Shown: positions 27,425 through 36,932, counted from the stretch's first letter. The stretch: 64,000 bases of DNA from Pseudomonas sp. N40(2020) (GCF_014472415.1 NZ_JACSZV010000037.1:1-64000); one strand, 5' to 3'. Numbers and translations: made by a program. Notes: generated from the letters alone by a model not told the origin.

Positions 27425-27451
27425 CATCGCTGGCTTGCCAGCGATGAGGCC
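27425..27451. repeat. Single REP element
   Basis: The short palindrome TCGCTGGCTTGCCAGCGA followed by TGAGGCC lies between the permease and acnB terminators. Confidence 0.7.
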
Positions 27452-27478
27452 GGGACAGGCTCTGACTATTCAGCAGGC

Positions 27479-27514
27479 ATAAAAAAACGCCGCTCATCTC
27501 ACGATGGGCGGCGT
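27479..27514 (-). terminator. Rho-independent terminator of acnB
   Basis: Read leftward, AACGCCGCCCATC pairs with the complementary arm around a GTGA loop and ends in a seven-T run. It lies 20 bp past the acnB stop. Confidence 0.88.
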
Positions 27515-27533
27515 TCTTTATTGCGTTGTAGCG

Positions 27534-30143
27534 TTAGGCTTGAACGACCGGAATGTTGGCGTTCGCAGCAGCTTCACGGAACTCGGCGATCTGGTCGAAG
27601 GACAGGTAGCGGTAGATATCGGCCGCCATGCTGTCGATCTTGCCAGCGTATTCCATGTACTCCTCGACGGTCGGCAGGCGACCCAGGATCGAAGCAACGG
27701 ACGCCAGCTCAGCCGAGGCCAGGTAGACGTTCGCGCCGTCGCCCAGACGGTTCGGGAAGTTACGGGTCGACGTCGACACCACGGTGCTGTTCGGCTCAAC
27801 GCGTGCCTGGTTACCCATGCACAGCGAGCAGCCTGGCATTTCCATGCGTGCGCCAGCCTTGCCGTAGATGCCGTAGTAGCCTTCTTCGGTCAGTTGGTGA
27901 GCGTCCATTTTGGTCGGCGGCGACAGCCACAGACGGGTTGGCAGCTGACCTTTGACCTGATCCAGCAGTTTACCGGCAGCGCGGAAGTGACCGATGTTGG
28001 TCATGCACGAACCGATGAACACTTCGTCGATCTTCTCGCCAGCAACGCTGGACAGCAGACGGGCGTCGTCCGGATCGTTTGGCGCGCACAGTACAGGCTC
28101 GCTGATGTCGGCCAGATCGATTTCGATGACTTCGGCGTATTCGGCGTCGGCATCGGCTTCCATCAGCTCAGGGTTGGCAACCCAGGCTTCCATCGCTTGG
28201 GCGCGACGTTCCAGAGTACGTGCATCGCCGTAGCCTTCGCCGATCATCCAGCGCAGTAGGGTGATGTTGGAGTTCAGGTACTCGGTGATCGACTCTTTCG
28301 ACAGCTTGATGGTGCAACCGGCAGCCGAACGTTCGGCCGAGGCGTCGGACAGTTCGAAAGCCTGTTCCAGCGTCAGGCCTTCCAGGCCTTCGATTTCCAG
28401 GATGCGGCCGGAGAAGGCGTTTTTCTTGCCTTTCTTCTCGACGGTCAGCAGACCGTTCTGGATAGCGAAGTAAGGAATGGCATGAACCAGGTCACGCAGG
28501 GTGATGCCAGGTTTCATTTTGCCTTTGAAGCGCACCAGGATCGATTCCGGCATGTCCAGCGGCATAACGCCAGTGGCTGCGGCGAACGCGACCAGACCGG
28601 AACCGGCCGGGAACGAGATGCCCATCGGGAAACGGGTGTGCGAGTCACCACCGGTACCCACGGTGTCCGGCAGCAGCATGCGGTTCAGCCACGAGTGGAT
28701 GATGCCGTCGCCCGGACGCAGGGAAACGCCGCCGCGGGTCATGATGAAGTCAGGCAGGGTGTGGTGGGTGGTCACGTCGATCGGCTTTGGATAAGCCGCG
28801 GTGTGGCAGAAGGACTGCATCACCAGATCAGCAGAGAAGCCCAGGCACGCCAGGTCTTTCAGTTCGTCACGGGTCATTGGACCGGTGGTGTCCTGAGAAC
28901 CCACGGTGGTCATCTTCGGTTCGCAGTAGGTGCCAGGACGAACGCCTTGGCCTTCTGCCAGACCGCAAGCCTTGCCGACCATTTTCTGCGCCAGGGTGAA
29001 ACCCTTGGTGCTTTCAGCCGGTGCTTCAGGCTTCTTGAACAGATCGAACGCTGGCAGACCCAGCTCGGCGCGAGCCTTCTCGGTCAGGCCACGGCCGATG
29101 ATAAGCGGGATACGGCCGCCGGCGCGGACTTCGTCCAGCAGAACCGGGGTCTTCATTTCGAAGGTGGTCAGGACTTCGTCGGTGCCGTGTTTGCAGACTT
29201 TGCCAGCATGCGGGTACAGGTCGATCACGTCGCCCATGTTCATGTTGGAAACGTCGAACTCGATTGGCAGTGCGCCGGCATCTTCCATGGTGTTGTAGAA
29301 GATTGGTGCGATTTTGCTGCCGAAGCAGAAACCGCCAGCGCGCTTGTTCGGCACGTAAGGCACGTCGTCGCCGAAGAACCACAGCACCGAGTTGGTAGCG
29401 GATTTACGCGAGGAACCGGTACCGACCACGTCACCGACGTAGGCGATCGGGAAGCCTTGACCGCGCATTTCTTCGATCTGCTTCATCGGGCCGATGGCGC
29501 CCTGCTGATCAGGAACGATGCCGTCGCGAGCCATTTTCAGCATGGCCAGGGCGTGCAGCGGGATGTCTGGACGCGACCAGGCGTCTGGAGCAGGGGACAG
29601 GTCGTCGGTGTTGGTTTCGCCAGTTACTTTGAAGACGCGCAGGCTGATCTTGTCGGCCAGGGTCGGGCGGTTCTTGAACCACTCGCCGTCAGCCCAGGAT
29701 TGCAGCACGGCTTGGGCGTGAGCGTTGCCGTTCTTGGCTTTTTCCGCCACGTCGTGGAACGCATCGAACATCAGCAGGGTGTGCTTGAGTTGCGCGGCAG
29801 CGACTGGCGCCAGTTCGGCGTCGTCCAGCATGTCAACCAGGGTCACGATGTTGTAGCCGCCCTGCATGGTGCCGAGCAGTTCTACAGCGCGTTTTTTGTC
29901 CAGCAGAGGGGAGGAAACTTCGCCCTTGGCCAGTGCAGACAGGAAACCTGCTTTGACATAAGCGGCTTCGTCCACGCCCGGTGGAATGCGATTGGTGATC
30001 AGGTCAACGAGGAATTCTTCTTCGCCAGCCGGAGGGTTTTTCAGCAGCTCGACCAGGCCTGCTGTTTGTTCGGCGTTAAGCGGCTGGGGAACGATACCCA
30101 GGGCTGCACGCTCTTCGATATGTTTGCGGTAGGCTTCAAGCAC
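27534..30143 (-). CDS. acnB: Aconitate hydratase B
   Basis: AcnB interconverts citrate and isocitrate in the TCA cycle and works on 2-methylaconitate in some species. The [4Fe-4S] cysteines are in SCMTNIGHF and GCSLCMGNQ. From the GTG at 30143 the protein is 869 aa, starting VLEAYRKHIEERAA (GTG read as Met), which matches the usual AcnB N-terminus. GAGGG lies 8 bp upstream of this GTG. A reading from 30191 would add 16 residues not found in the family. A large interrupted palindrome lies 121-261 bp upstream. Confidence 0.97.
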   Translation of the reverse strand: MLEAYRKHIEERAALGIVPQPLNAEQTAGLVELLKNPPAGEEEFLVDLITNRIPPGVDEAAYVKAGFLSALAKGEVSSPLLDKKRAVELLGTMQGGYNIVTLVDMLDDAELAPVAAAQLKHTLLMFDAFHDVAEKAKNGNAHAQAVLQSWADGEWFKNRPTLADKISLRVFKVTGETNTDDLSPAPDAWSRPDIPLHALAMLKMARDGIVPDQQGAIGPMKQIEEMRGQGFPIAYVGDVVGTGSSRKSATNSVLWFFGDDVPYVPNKRAGGFCFGSKIAPIFYNTMEDAGALPIEFDVSNMNMGDVIDLYPHAGKVCKHGTDEVLTTFEMKTPVLLDEVRAGGRIPLIIGRGLTEKARAELGLPAFDLFKKPEAPAESTKGFTLAQKMVGKACGLAEGQGVRPGTYCEPKMTTVGSQDTTGPMTRDELKDLACLGFSADLVMQSFCHTAAYPKPIDVTTHHTLPDFIMTRGGVSLRPGDGIIHSWLNRMLLPDTVGTGGDSHTRFPMGISFPAGSGLVAFAAATGVMPLDMPESILVRFKGKMKPGITLRDLVHAIPYFAIQNGLLTVEKKGKKNAFSGRILEIEGLEGLTLEQAFELSDASAERSAAGCTIKLSKESITEYLNSNITLLRWMIGEGYGDARTLERRAQAMEAWVANPELMEADADAEYAEVIEIDLADISEPVLCAPNDPDDARLLSSVAGEKIDEVFIGSCMTNIGHFRAAGKLLDQVKGQLPTRLWLSPPTKMDAHQLTEEGYYGIYGKAGARMEMPGCSLCMGNQARVEPNSTVVSTSTRNFPNRLGDGANVYLASAELASVASILGRLPTVEEYMEYAGKIDSMAADIYRYLSFDQIAEFREAAANANIPVVQA

Positions 30144-30263
30144 AGTTATTACCCTCATCAGTGGTCCCAAATGGGTGTCCGGGACGCTCATCCCGAAATG
30201 GTCGTACTCATGCGCTGCGTGGCGTTGTGGGCCACTTAGCCAGAATTACCGACCATTCCTTAC

Positions 30264-30404
30264 AGAAGCTGCTTTCAAAGTTTTACGCCTGCAGAACGGG
30301 GAGCTGATGAGGGTTGGCGTTGGGTTTTTCCCCGCTGGAAAAACCCTTCGCCAACACCGCTCTGAAGGAACGACTGTGCTCGTGACGCTTTGAAAACAGC
30401 TTCT
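30264..30404. repeat. Large interrupted palindrome upstream of acnB
   Basis: Outer arms AGAAGCTG-ct-TTCAAAG (30264-30280) and CTTTGAA-aa-CAGCTTCT (30388-30404) are complementary. A central hairpin at 30313-30355 pairs GTTGGCG-tt-GGGTTTTTCC with GGAAAAACCC-tt-CGCCAAC. The internal loops are symmetrical. It is unlike the REP elements in this window. It may be a leader structure or a small non-autonomous mobile element. The rest of the 410-bp gap between acnB and the DUF1289 gene holds nothing else clear. Confidence 0.75.
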
Positions 30405-30553
30405 AACGGACATTGGCGCCTTAAAAGGCTGGCTGATTCTACGGCAAAAAAAAATTAAAGGTAAGTTCGTCCCTGATGTTTGAGGGGTGATGAATGTTAG
30501 ACAAAGGGCTAACATGCCGACCTGTTCCGCGTTTCAGTGCCTTTGTCTACCTT

Positions 30554-31024
30554 ATGCCCAATCAGACCATCAAGACCCCCTGCGTCGGCCTCTGCTCCAC
30601 TGTTTACGGTGATCTGGTGTGCCGTGGCTGCAAGCGTTTCCATCACGAAGTGATCAACTGGAATGGTTACGGTGAGGAGGAAAAGCGTGCGGTGTGGTTG
30701 CGCCTGGAACAATTGCTGTCACAAGTGATGGCGGGCAAGGTCGAAATTTTCGATCCCGCGCGCCTTCGCCAGCAGCTGGAACAGCGCAAGATCCGCTTCG
30801 TGCCGCATCAGTCGGAATATTGCTGGGCGTATCAGCTGATTGCCCGGGGGGCGCGGGTGATCATTAATCTCGAAGCGTATGGCATGGTGCTGCTGCCGGA
30901 GTTTCGTGACTGGAATCTGCCGGAGTTGCGCGATGCCATTGATCGGGAATTCTTCCTGCTGTCGGAAGCGCACTATCAGCGCTACATCGCGCCTGGCTTT
31001 TTGAAGGACGCCTTCGGCGCCTGA
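30554..31024 (+). CDS. DUF1289 domain protein
   Basis: This 156 aa protein has an N-terminal DUF1289 zinc-ribbon-like motif, with four cysteines in TPCVGLCSTVYGDLVCRGCK. A C-terminal region conserved in Pseudomonas follows (YCWAYQLIARGARVIINLEA). The start at 30554 (MPNQTIKTP) is the usual one for the family; an earlier ATG at 30494 lacks support. Function unknown; a soluble metal-binding role is likely. Confidence 0.85.
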   Translation: MPNQTIKTPCVGLCSTVYGDLVCRGCKRFHHEVINWNGYGEEEKRAVWLRLEQLLSQVMAGKVEIFDPARLRQQLEQRKIRFVPHQSEYCWAYQLIARGARVIINLEAYGMVLLPEFRDWNLPELRDAIDREFFLLSEAHYQRYIAPGFLKDAFGA

Positions 31025-31027
31025 AAA

Positions 31028-31126
31028 GCATCGCTGGCAAGCCAGCTCCCACAGGTTTCGAGGTAATGTCGAGAAAGTGGTCACACCTCAAATCCTGTGG
31101 GAGCCTGGCTTGCCACCGATGAGGCC
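31028..31126. repeat. REPIN (inverted REP pair)
   Basis: Inverted units at 31028-31055 and 31094-31126 share the GGCAAGCCAGCTCCCACAGG core. The element fills the gap between two convergent genes. Confidence 0.85.
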
Positions 31127-31144
31127 CTGTCAACAACACAATTC

Positions 31145-32008
31145 TCAATGTTTCACCGTCAACTCCACCAGATGATCCTCAACCTCCTGCGGCTTGAGCA
31201 CCAGCACATCACTTTCCAGCTCATCCAGCACCACTTCAGCGGTATTGCCGATCAGCGCCCCTGACAAGCCTGTGCGCGCCACGGTGCCGATCACGGTCAC
31301 CGCCGCTTGCAGCTTGTGCGCCATAAACGGAATCAACACATCCGCCGGGCCTTCTTCGATGTGCAAATGTGCGTCGTCGACATCGAATTCCGCCTGAAAC
31401 GACCGGCACTGTTCACGATAGCGCGCCTCGATGGTCTCACTGAGTTGCAGCGTGGGGTCTGCGGCCGACAACATCGGCGAGGGATGGGCGCTGATCACAT
31501 GCAGATGCCCCTTGGCCAGGCTGGCAATGTCATAGCCATGATCAATGATGGTGGTGTGCAGATGACGGTGCTCACCGTCGACATTGCCCACGTCGACAGC
31601 GGCCAGAATCACCCGGTCCTTCCAGGACGTGGATGTTTTCACCAACAGCACCGGAGTAGGGCAGTGGCGCAGCAGCTTCCAGTCCGCCGGGGTCAGCAGG
31701 GCTTTTTTCAGCGAGCTGTCGGGGAAATGCTGTTTGACTACCAATCCGCTGCCTTCGGCCTGCTGCACGTCGATGATGGTTTCGTGCAGGCTCTCGTTCC
31801 ACGCCTGCTCAGTGGTCACGCTGTAGCCGTCCTCCAGCAGCGCAGCTTTGAGCACGCTGAGCATGGCGGCGTGGTCGTGCTTCTTGTCGCACACCAGCAG
31901 GTGCAGATGGGCCTGGGTCACCCCGGCGATCAACTTGGCGCGCTTGAGCGCCAGGCTTTCCGAGTGTTCGGGTTCGATGACCACCAGAATGCTGCGAATG
32001 GCTTGCAT
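31145..32008 (-). CDS. Tandem universal stress protein (UspE-like)
   Basis: This 287 aa protein has two Usp domains. The first starts MQAIRSILVVIEPEHSE. The second ends with the nucleotide-binding-type loop GTVARTGLSGALIGNTAEVV. The ATG at 32008 has GGAG upstream; longer in-frame readings run through miaE and are not real. A perfect Anr/FNR box lies 70 bp upstream, so low-oxygen induction is likely, as known for several Pseudomonas Usp proteins. It may help survival under energy stress. Confidence 0.9.
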   Translation of the reverse strand: MQAIRSILVVIEPEHSESLALKRAKLIAGVTQAHLHLLVCDKKHDHAAMLSVLKAALLEDGYSVTTEQAWNESLHETIIDVQQAEGSGLVVKQHFPDSSLKKALLTPADWKLLRHCPTPVLLVKTSTSWKDRVILAAVDVGNVDGEHRHLHTTIIDHGYDIASLAKGHLHVISAHPSPMLSAADPTLQLSETIEARYREQCRSFQAEFDVDDAHLHIEEGPADVLIPFMAHKLQAAVTVIGTVARTGLSGALIGNTAEVVLDELESDVLVLKPQEVEDHLVELTVKH

Positions 32009-32077
32009 GAGCGGAGTCTCCAGCAAAGAAAAGGCACGGCGTTGCACAACTATAGTTGCTGCTCCAACACCTGCGAC

Positions 32078-32091
32078 TTGATGCATATCAA
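32078..32091. promoter_or_regulatory. Anr/FNR box (TTGAT-N4-ATCAA)
   Basis: TTGATGCATATCAA is a perfect match to the Anr/FNR consensus. It lies 70 bp upstream of the leftward Usp gene and 77 bp upstream of miaE. Control of the stress protein is the more likely role. Confidence 0.8.
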
Positions 32092-32167
32092 CACCCGCCG
32101 CTGGTGGTCTGCGGACAGGCCGGTATAATCGGCGCCCTTCGCTCGAACACCTTTTACCGTGAGCCCC

Positions 32168-32770
32168 ATGATCCTTCCCGAAATCCACGAATTCCTTGGC
32201 TGCCGCACACCCGACGCCTGGGTGCAGGCGGCACTGGCCGATCAGGAAACCCTGCTGATCGACCACAAGAACTGCGAGTTCAAGGCGGCCAGCACCGCGC
32301 TGAGCCTGATAGCCAAGTACCATTCCCACGTCGATCTGATCAACATGATGTCGCGTCTGGCCCGGGAAGAACTGGTGCACCACGAACAGGTCATGCGCAT
32401 CATGAAGCGCCGCAAGATCGAGCTGCGTCAGTTGCATGCCGGCCGCTACGCCTCGGGCCTGCGCAAAGTGGTACGCAGCCATGAGCCGGTGAAACTGGTG
32501 GATACGCTGGTGGTCGGGGCGTTTATCGAAGCGCGCAGTTGCGAGCGTTTCGAAGCACTGGTGCCGCATTTGGACGAAGAACTCGGTAAGTTCTACTTTG
32601 GCCTGCTGAAAAGCGAGGCGCGGCATTTTCAGGGTTATCTGAAGCTGGCTTATCAATATGGCGATGCAAAAGACATCGCTCAGGTGATCGAGAAAGTGCG
32701 TGCTGCCGAGCAAGAACTGATCGAATCGCCGGACGACGAGTTCCGTTTCCATAGCGGCGTACCTGCCTGA
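32168..32770 (+). CDS. miaE: tRNA 2-methylthio-cis-ribozeatin hydroxylase MiaE
   Basis: MiaE hydroxylates ms2i6A37 in tRNA using O2 and a diiron centre. The 200 aa protein shows ferritin-like ligands, including REELVHHEQV and SEARHF. HKNCEFKAASTALSLIAKY is a family signature. The ATG at 32168 (MILPEIHEF) was preferred over an in-frame GTG at 32159. A terminator follows at 32808. Confidence 0.93.
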   Translation: MILPEIHEFLGCRTPDAWVQAALADQETLLIDHKNCEFKAASTALSLIAKYHSHVDLINMMSRLAREELVHHEQVMRIMKRRKIELRQLHAGRYASGLRKVVRSHEPVKLVDTLVVGAFIEARSCERFEALVPHLDEELGKFYFGLLKSEARHFQGYLKLAYQYGDAKDIAQVIEKVRAAEQELIESPDDEFRFHSGVPA

Positions 32771-32807
32771 GATTGTTAAAAACTCTTAAGAGTATGAAAC
32801 ATCACCG

Positions 32808-32834
32808 AAAACCGGCCCCAGTGGCCGGTTTTTG
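32808..32834. terminator. Rho-independent terminator after miaE
   Basis: AAAACCGGCC and GGCCGGTTTT form a stem with a CCAGT loop, followed by T residues, 38 bp past the miaE stop. Confidence 0.85.
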
Positions 32835-32903
32835 CTGCCCGCTGTAAACGCCACAACAATGTTTGCCGCCATAATGGCGCCCACTTCACACATGGGTTGG
32901 CAA

Positions 32904-33620
32904 ATGGTCGTTATGGATAACCTGGGTTTTGGCAAAGTCCTGCTGGTGGAAGACGATGAGCGCCTTGCCGCACTGATCGCGCACTTCCTCGAACAGCACG
33001 GCTACGAGGTGCGCACGGTGCATCGCGGTGATCTGGCCGTGGCCGCGTTCCATGAGTTCAAACCGAAAGTGGTGGTGCTCGACCTGATGCTGCCGGGGCA
33101 GAGCGGTCTGCACGTGTGCCGGGAAATCCGCAGTGTGTCGGACACGCCGATCGTGATTCTGACCGCCAAGGAAGACGATCTCGACCACATTCTGGGCCTT
33201 GAGTCCGGTGCCGATGACTACGTGATCAAGCCGATCAAACCGCCGGTATTGCTGGCCCGATTGCGCGCATTGCAGCGGCGGCAGGCGCCGGACAGTGGGG
33301 TGGTCAGTTCTCTGGAATTCGGTCAGTTGAGCATCGACCGCAGTTGCCGCGAGGTACGCCTGGCGGGCGAGATCATCGAAATGACCACCATGGAATTCGA
33401 GCTGCTGTGGTTGCTGGCCAGTGCGGCCGGCAATACGCTTTCACGCGATGACATCCTCAACCGTATGCGCGGCATTGCCTTCGATGGGCTGAACCGCAGC
33501 GTCGACGTGTACATCAGCAAATTGCGCAACAAGCTCAAGGACAACCCACGCGAACCGGTGTGCATCAAGACCGTGTGGGGCAAGGGTTATCTGTTCAATC
33601 CGTTTGCGTGGGAGCTTTAG
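32904..33620 (+). CDS. OmpR-family response regulator (RstA-like)
   Basis: The receiver domain has the acidic pair in VEDDE, the phospho-acceptor Asp in VVLDLMLPG and Lys in DYVIKPIKPP. The C-terminal winged helix carries the usual ELLWLLASAAG and RSVDVYISKLRNKL. Similarity in layout to RstA is an inference from the partner kinase. The start may be 32904 or 32913; neither has a strong ribosome site. Its stop abuts the kinase start with no gap (33620/33621), so the two are translationally coupled. Confidence 0.85.
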   Translation: MVVMDNLGFGKVLLVEDDERLAALIAHFLEQHGYEVRTVHRGDLAVAAFHEFKPKVVVLDLMLPGQSGLHVCREIRSVSDTPIVILTAKEDDLDHILGLESGADDYVIKPIKPPVLLARLRALQRRQAPDSGVVSSLEFGQLSIDRSCREVRLAGEIIEMTTMEFELLWLLASAAGNTLSRDDILNRMRGIAFDGLNRSVDVYISKLRNKLKDNPREPVCIKTVWGKGYLFNPFAWEL

Positions 33621-34890
33621 ATGCTGCGGTTATTTCTCGGTCTGTTTCTGGTGATGACGGTGGGGCTGGTGTTGGCTCTGCAGACGGTCGAGCGCACATT
33701 CGACGCGCTGCTCGATTATCAGATGGAGGATTACAACCGCGAGGCGATGCGCGGGCAGGTCTGGACGCTGAGCGAGCTATTGCGTGGCCTCGACGGCCCG
33801 GCACGGGAAAAGCAGCTTGAGGCCATTCGCCCGCACTACGGTTCGGGGCTGACGCTGGTTGAAGCCGAACAACTGGCATTGAGCGACAAGGAAAAAACCG
33901 AGCTGGCTCAAGGGCGACTGGTGATCCGCGACAAGTACACCCACTACATCGGCTCAATTGATGGCGGCTCGCAGTTGCTCAGTATCCGTCTGCCGGCCGA
34001 GCCCAGTTTGATGCCGTTTTACCTTGCGGCGGCGTATCTGATGATCGCGGTGATGATTGGTTTCGTCCTGTTCTTCTGGGTGCGCCCGCACTGGCGTGAT
34101 CTGGAAAAACTGCGTCTGGCCGCCGAACGTTTCGGCGACAACGATCTGTCAGTACGCATTCAGCTGTCCAAACGCTCGAACATCCGTGATCTGGCCGAGC
34201 ATTTCAACCTGATGGCCGCACGTATCGAAAGCCTCATCGCCAATCAGCGCGAATTGACCAATGCGGTATCCCACGAACTGCGCACGCCGATTGCGCGGCT
34301 GTCGTTTGAGCTCGATCAGCTCAAGCAGTCTCCGGACGCCAGCCAGAATCGCGAACTGATTGCCGATATGTACGCCGACCTTGGCGAGCTGGAGGAAATG
34401 GTCTCCGAGCTGCTGACCTATGCCAGCCTCGAGCGCGGCGCGACGGTGATCAAGCGCGAGATGGCTGGACAGCGTGGTCGGCAGTGTGGCGCTAGAGGCA
34501 GAGGCGGCGGGGGTGCAGTTGTTGATCGGTGATTGCCGCCTCGACACGGTGCGCATCGAGCCGCGGTTCATGGCACGGGCGGTGATCAACCTGCTGCGCA
34601 ATGCAATTCGCTATGCCGAGCAGCGTGTTGAGGTGACGCTGGTGCGCACGGGTGATTACTACGAAGTGCGGGTCAACGATGACGGGCCGGGGGTGCCGGT
34701 GGATGGTCGGGAGAAGATCTTTGAACCGTTCTCGCGGCTGGATGCCAGCCGGGATCGCCGCACGGGTGGCTTTGGCCTGGGGTTGGCGTTGGTGCGGAGG
34801 GTCTCGCAGTCTCATGGCGGGCAGGTTGAAGTCGGGGATTCGCCTTGGGGCGGGGCGTCGTTTCGCATGACCTGGGCGCATCTGGATTGA
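33621..34890 (+). pseudogene. RstB-like sensor histidine kinase, frameshifted
   Basis: The first frame (33621-34532) encodes two membrane helices around a periplasmic domain, HAMP, and the H-box NAVSHELRTPIARL. It then leaves frame near 34461 and ends in a Gly/Arg-rich nonsense tail. The HATPase part continues in another frame to 34890, with N-box NLLRNAIRYA, G1 DDGPGVP and G2 GFGLGLALV. The frames meet at GAGATGG: frame one reads E-M-A, frame two reads W-L-D-S-V-V. A deletion of 2 bases (or 2 plus a multiple of 3) would explain this, since a few residues also seem to be missing. An assembly error or strain-specific loss are both possible. A split kinase is less likely. Confidence 0.75.
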
Positions 34891-34906
34891 TTGCACTGTC
34901 AGTGGC

Positions 34907-34938
34907 GGCCCCATCGCTGGCTTGCCAGCGATGAGGTC
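34907..34938. repeat. Single REP element
   Basis: TCGCTGGCTTGCCAGCGA is a perfect palindrome with ATGAGG following. It separates the convergent kinase and mipA-like genes. Confidence 0.7.
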
Positions 34939-34956
34939 ATCAAAGACGCCACAAAA

Positions 34957-35754
34957 TCAAAAGCTGTACGCCACCTGCCCAACCGCTGAAGTCTGCAACC
35001 TGCGGTCGACAATCGGGCTGTCCGCCGCCTCACTACTCAGGTACTGCACCGCCAGCACCGAAGACACACTCCAGCGCTCATCAATGGGCAACGTCCAGGT
35101 CAACTCTCCACCGCGACTGACCAGCCCGCCTTTCGCCTCATAAGCGCCGAACTTGCTGCGCGCAGCCTGCGCCGAGCTGACGCCGTACCAGGTGCGCAGG
35201 TAATCGCCATCGCCAAACTGGCTGTTCAACCCGCCGATCACTTTGCCATATCGACCTTCATACAACGGCAAGTTGATACTCAGCTTCAGTCGGTTCCACG
35301 ACGAGCCGGTGTCGCGGTCATCGTCGTCCTTTTCCAGCGCATGCTCGAAGCTCGCTCCAAGAATGATCGGCCCCATGTGGTAGCTGCCATCCACGCCCAA
35401 CACCGGGCGTGATTTGATCGAACCCATGCCGTTCAACTCGTCAGAGCCTTTGAATCCGCTCTTGCGATCCTTGCGCACATCGCTGGCCCCGACGTAGACG
35501 CTGAGACCGAAATTGTCTTCATCAAACCCCCAACCCAGTCCCCGACCCGTGTCGAGAAAAAAGCCCTGGGGGCTGACCACTTTGACACCCACCAGCGGCG
35601 CCGTTACCCGCTCACCACTGCCGCTGTAGCGCGGCGCGTTGACCACGCCTGCATGCAGGGTCGTGTGCCAGTCTTCGGCGCGCAACGAACCGCCGGGAAT
35701 CAGCAAGCAAAGGGAAGTCAGAGACAAGGAGAGTGTGCGAAACGGAACTGGCAT
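34957..35754 (-). CDS. MipA/OmpV family outer-membrane protein
   Basis: This 265 aa protein has a clear signal peptide (cleavage near SLRA-EDW). The family features follow: YSGSGERVTAPLVGVKVVSP and alternating beta-strands, ending in VGQVAYSF with a C-terminal Phe typical of outer-membrane barrels. MipA/OmpV proteins are porin-like or scaffold proteins, and in some pseudomonads respond to polymyxin-type stress through a neighbouring two-component system. The adjacent regulator pair fits that idea, but its kinase is disrupted here. Confidence 0.88.
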   Translation of the reverse strand: MPVPFRTLSLSLTSLCLLIPGGSLRAEDWHTTLHAGVVNAPRYSGSGERVTAPLVGVKVVSPQGFFLDTGRGLGWGFDEDNFGLSVYVGASDVRKDRKSGFKGSDELNGMGSIKSRPVLGVDGSYHMGPIILGASFEHALEKDDDDRDTGSSWNRLKLSINLPLYEGRYGKVIGGLNSQFGDGDYLRTWYGVSSAQAARSKFGAYEAKGGLVSRGGELTWTLPIDERWSVSSVLAVQYLSSEAADSPIVDRRLQTSAVGQVAYSF

Positions 35755-35998
35755 GAGGCACCCGAGAGTAATGTGGATGCGCCCATGCTAGGTGGCTGCC
35801 GGCCAGCAATCTTTGGCAGCTTTGTCGGGAAACTGTCAAAGACTGTGAAGGCAGTCACCAGGTGCTCTCCGATAGCAGGGGTGTGCGCTTGAGCCTGGAA
35901 CATTTTGCTCGACACCCGCCGGTGTGATTCGACCCGCGCCGGCAGCGTCTAGCCCCAGTGTCCCCGCAATCCCATGGGGCGAGACTTCGGAACCCGGC

Positions 35999-36907
35999 AT
36001 GCAAGCGCTGTTGAACGAGATCCTGGACGCTGTCCGGCCCCTGATCGGTCAGGGCAAAGTGGCTGACTACATTCCTGCCCTCGGCACCGTGCCGGCCAAT
36101 CAGTTGGGCATCGCCGTGTATGGCAACGACGGCGAGATGTATTTTGCCGGCGACGCCGAGACGCCGTTCTCGGTGCAGAGTATTTCCAAGGTGTTCAGCC
36201 TGGTGCAGGCGATTGATCACTCGGGTGAGGCGATCTGGGAACGCCTCGGCCATGAGCCGTCCGGTCAGCCGTTCAACTCGCTGGTGCAGCTGGAATTCGA
36301 GCGTGGCCGACCGCGTAATCCGTTCATCAATGCCGGTGCGCTGGTGATCTGCGACATCAACCAGTCGCGCTTCGCCGCACCGACGCTGTCGATGCGTGAT
36401 TTTGTCCGGCGCCTGTCGGGCAATCCGCAAGTCATGATCGACGCCAAGGTCGCTGATTCCGAATATCAGCACCGTGCGCGCAACGCGGCGATGGCGTACC
36501 TGATGCAATCCTTCGGCAACTTCCACAACGACGTCGAGTCGGTTCTGCGTAGCTATTTCAGCCATTGCGCGCTGCGCATGAACTGCATTGATCTGGCCCG
36601 CGCGTTCTGCTTTCTGGCCAACGACGGTTTCTGCAAACACAGTGGCGAACAGATACTGACGCGCCGCCAGACCCAGCAGGTCAACTCGATCATGGCCACC
36701 AGCGGACTGTATGACGAGGCGGGCAACTTCGCCTATCGCGTTGGCCTGCCGGGTAAAAGTGGCGTGGGCGGCGGGATCGTCGCGGTGGTGCCGGGGCAGT
36801 TCACTGTGTGCGTGTGGTCGCCGGAGTTGAATGCTGCGGGGAATTCGCTGGCGGGGATGGCGGCGCTGGAGATGCTCAGTTCGCGGATTGGCTGGTCCGT
36901 GTTCTGA
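35999..36907 (+). CDS. glsA: Glutaminase
   Basis: Beta-lactamase-fold glutaminase that converts glutamine to glutamate and ammonia. The catalytic Ser-x-x-Lys is in SVQSISKVF; ERGRPRNPFINAGALV is a family signature. The chosen ATG at 35999 (MQALLNEILD) gives 302 aa, the usual length; the upstream in-frame extension is Pro/Ala-rich and not conserved in the family. The gene is followed by a REP and a ProA-like dehydrogenase that could use glutamate-derived semialdehyde, but they are separated by 139 bp. Confidence 0.93.
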   Translation: MQALLNEILDAVRPLIGQGKVADYIPALGTVPANQLGIAVYGNDGEMYFAGDAETPFSVQSISKVFSLVQAIDHSGEAIWERLGHEPSGQPFNSLVQLEFERGRPRNPFINAGALVICDINQSRFAAPTLSMRDFVRRLSGNPQVMIDAKVADSEYQHRARNAAMAYLMQSFGNFHNDVESVLRSYFSHCALRMNCIDLARAFCFLANDGFCKHSGEQILTRRQTQQVNSIMATSGLYDEAGNFAYRVGLPGKSGVGGGIVAVVPGQFTVCVWSPELNAAGNSLAGMAALEMLSSRIGWSVF

Positions 36908-36932
36908 CCCGATCAGTCAAACACCACAAAAT

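Noticed and set aside
28482..30239. 585-codon plus-strand reading frame opposite acnB
   Set aside because: Composition is that of an antisense frame to a high-GC gene; acnB is intact on the other strand.
32168..32752. Extension of the Usp gene through miaE
   Set aside because: The frame is open but encodes no Usp sequence; a good ribosome site and Usp start lie at 32008.
34474..34890. Independent short ATPase-domain gene
   Set aside because: The GTG start lacks a ribosome site and the residues just before it fit the kinase in frame two, so a frameshifted kinase is simpler.
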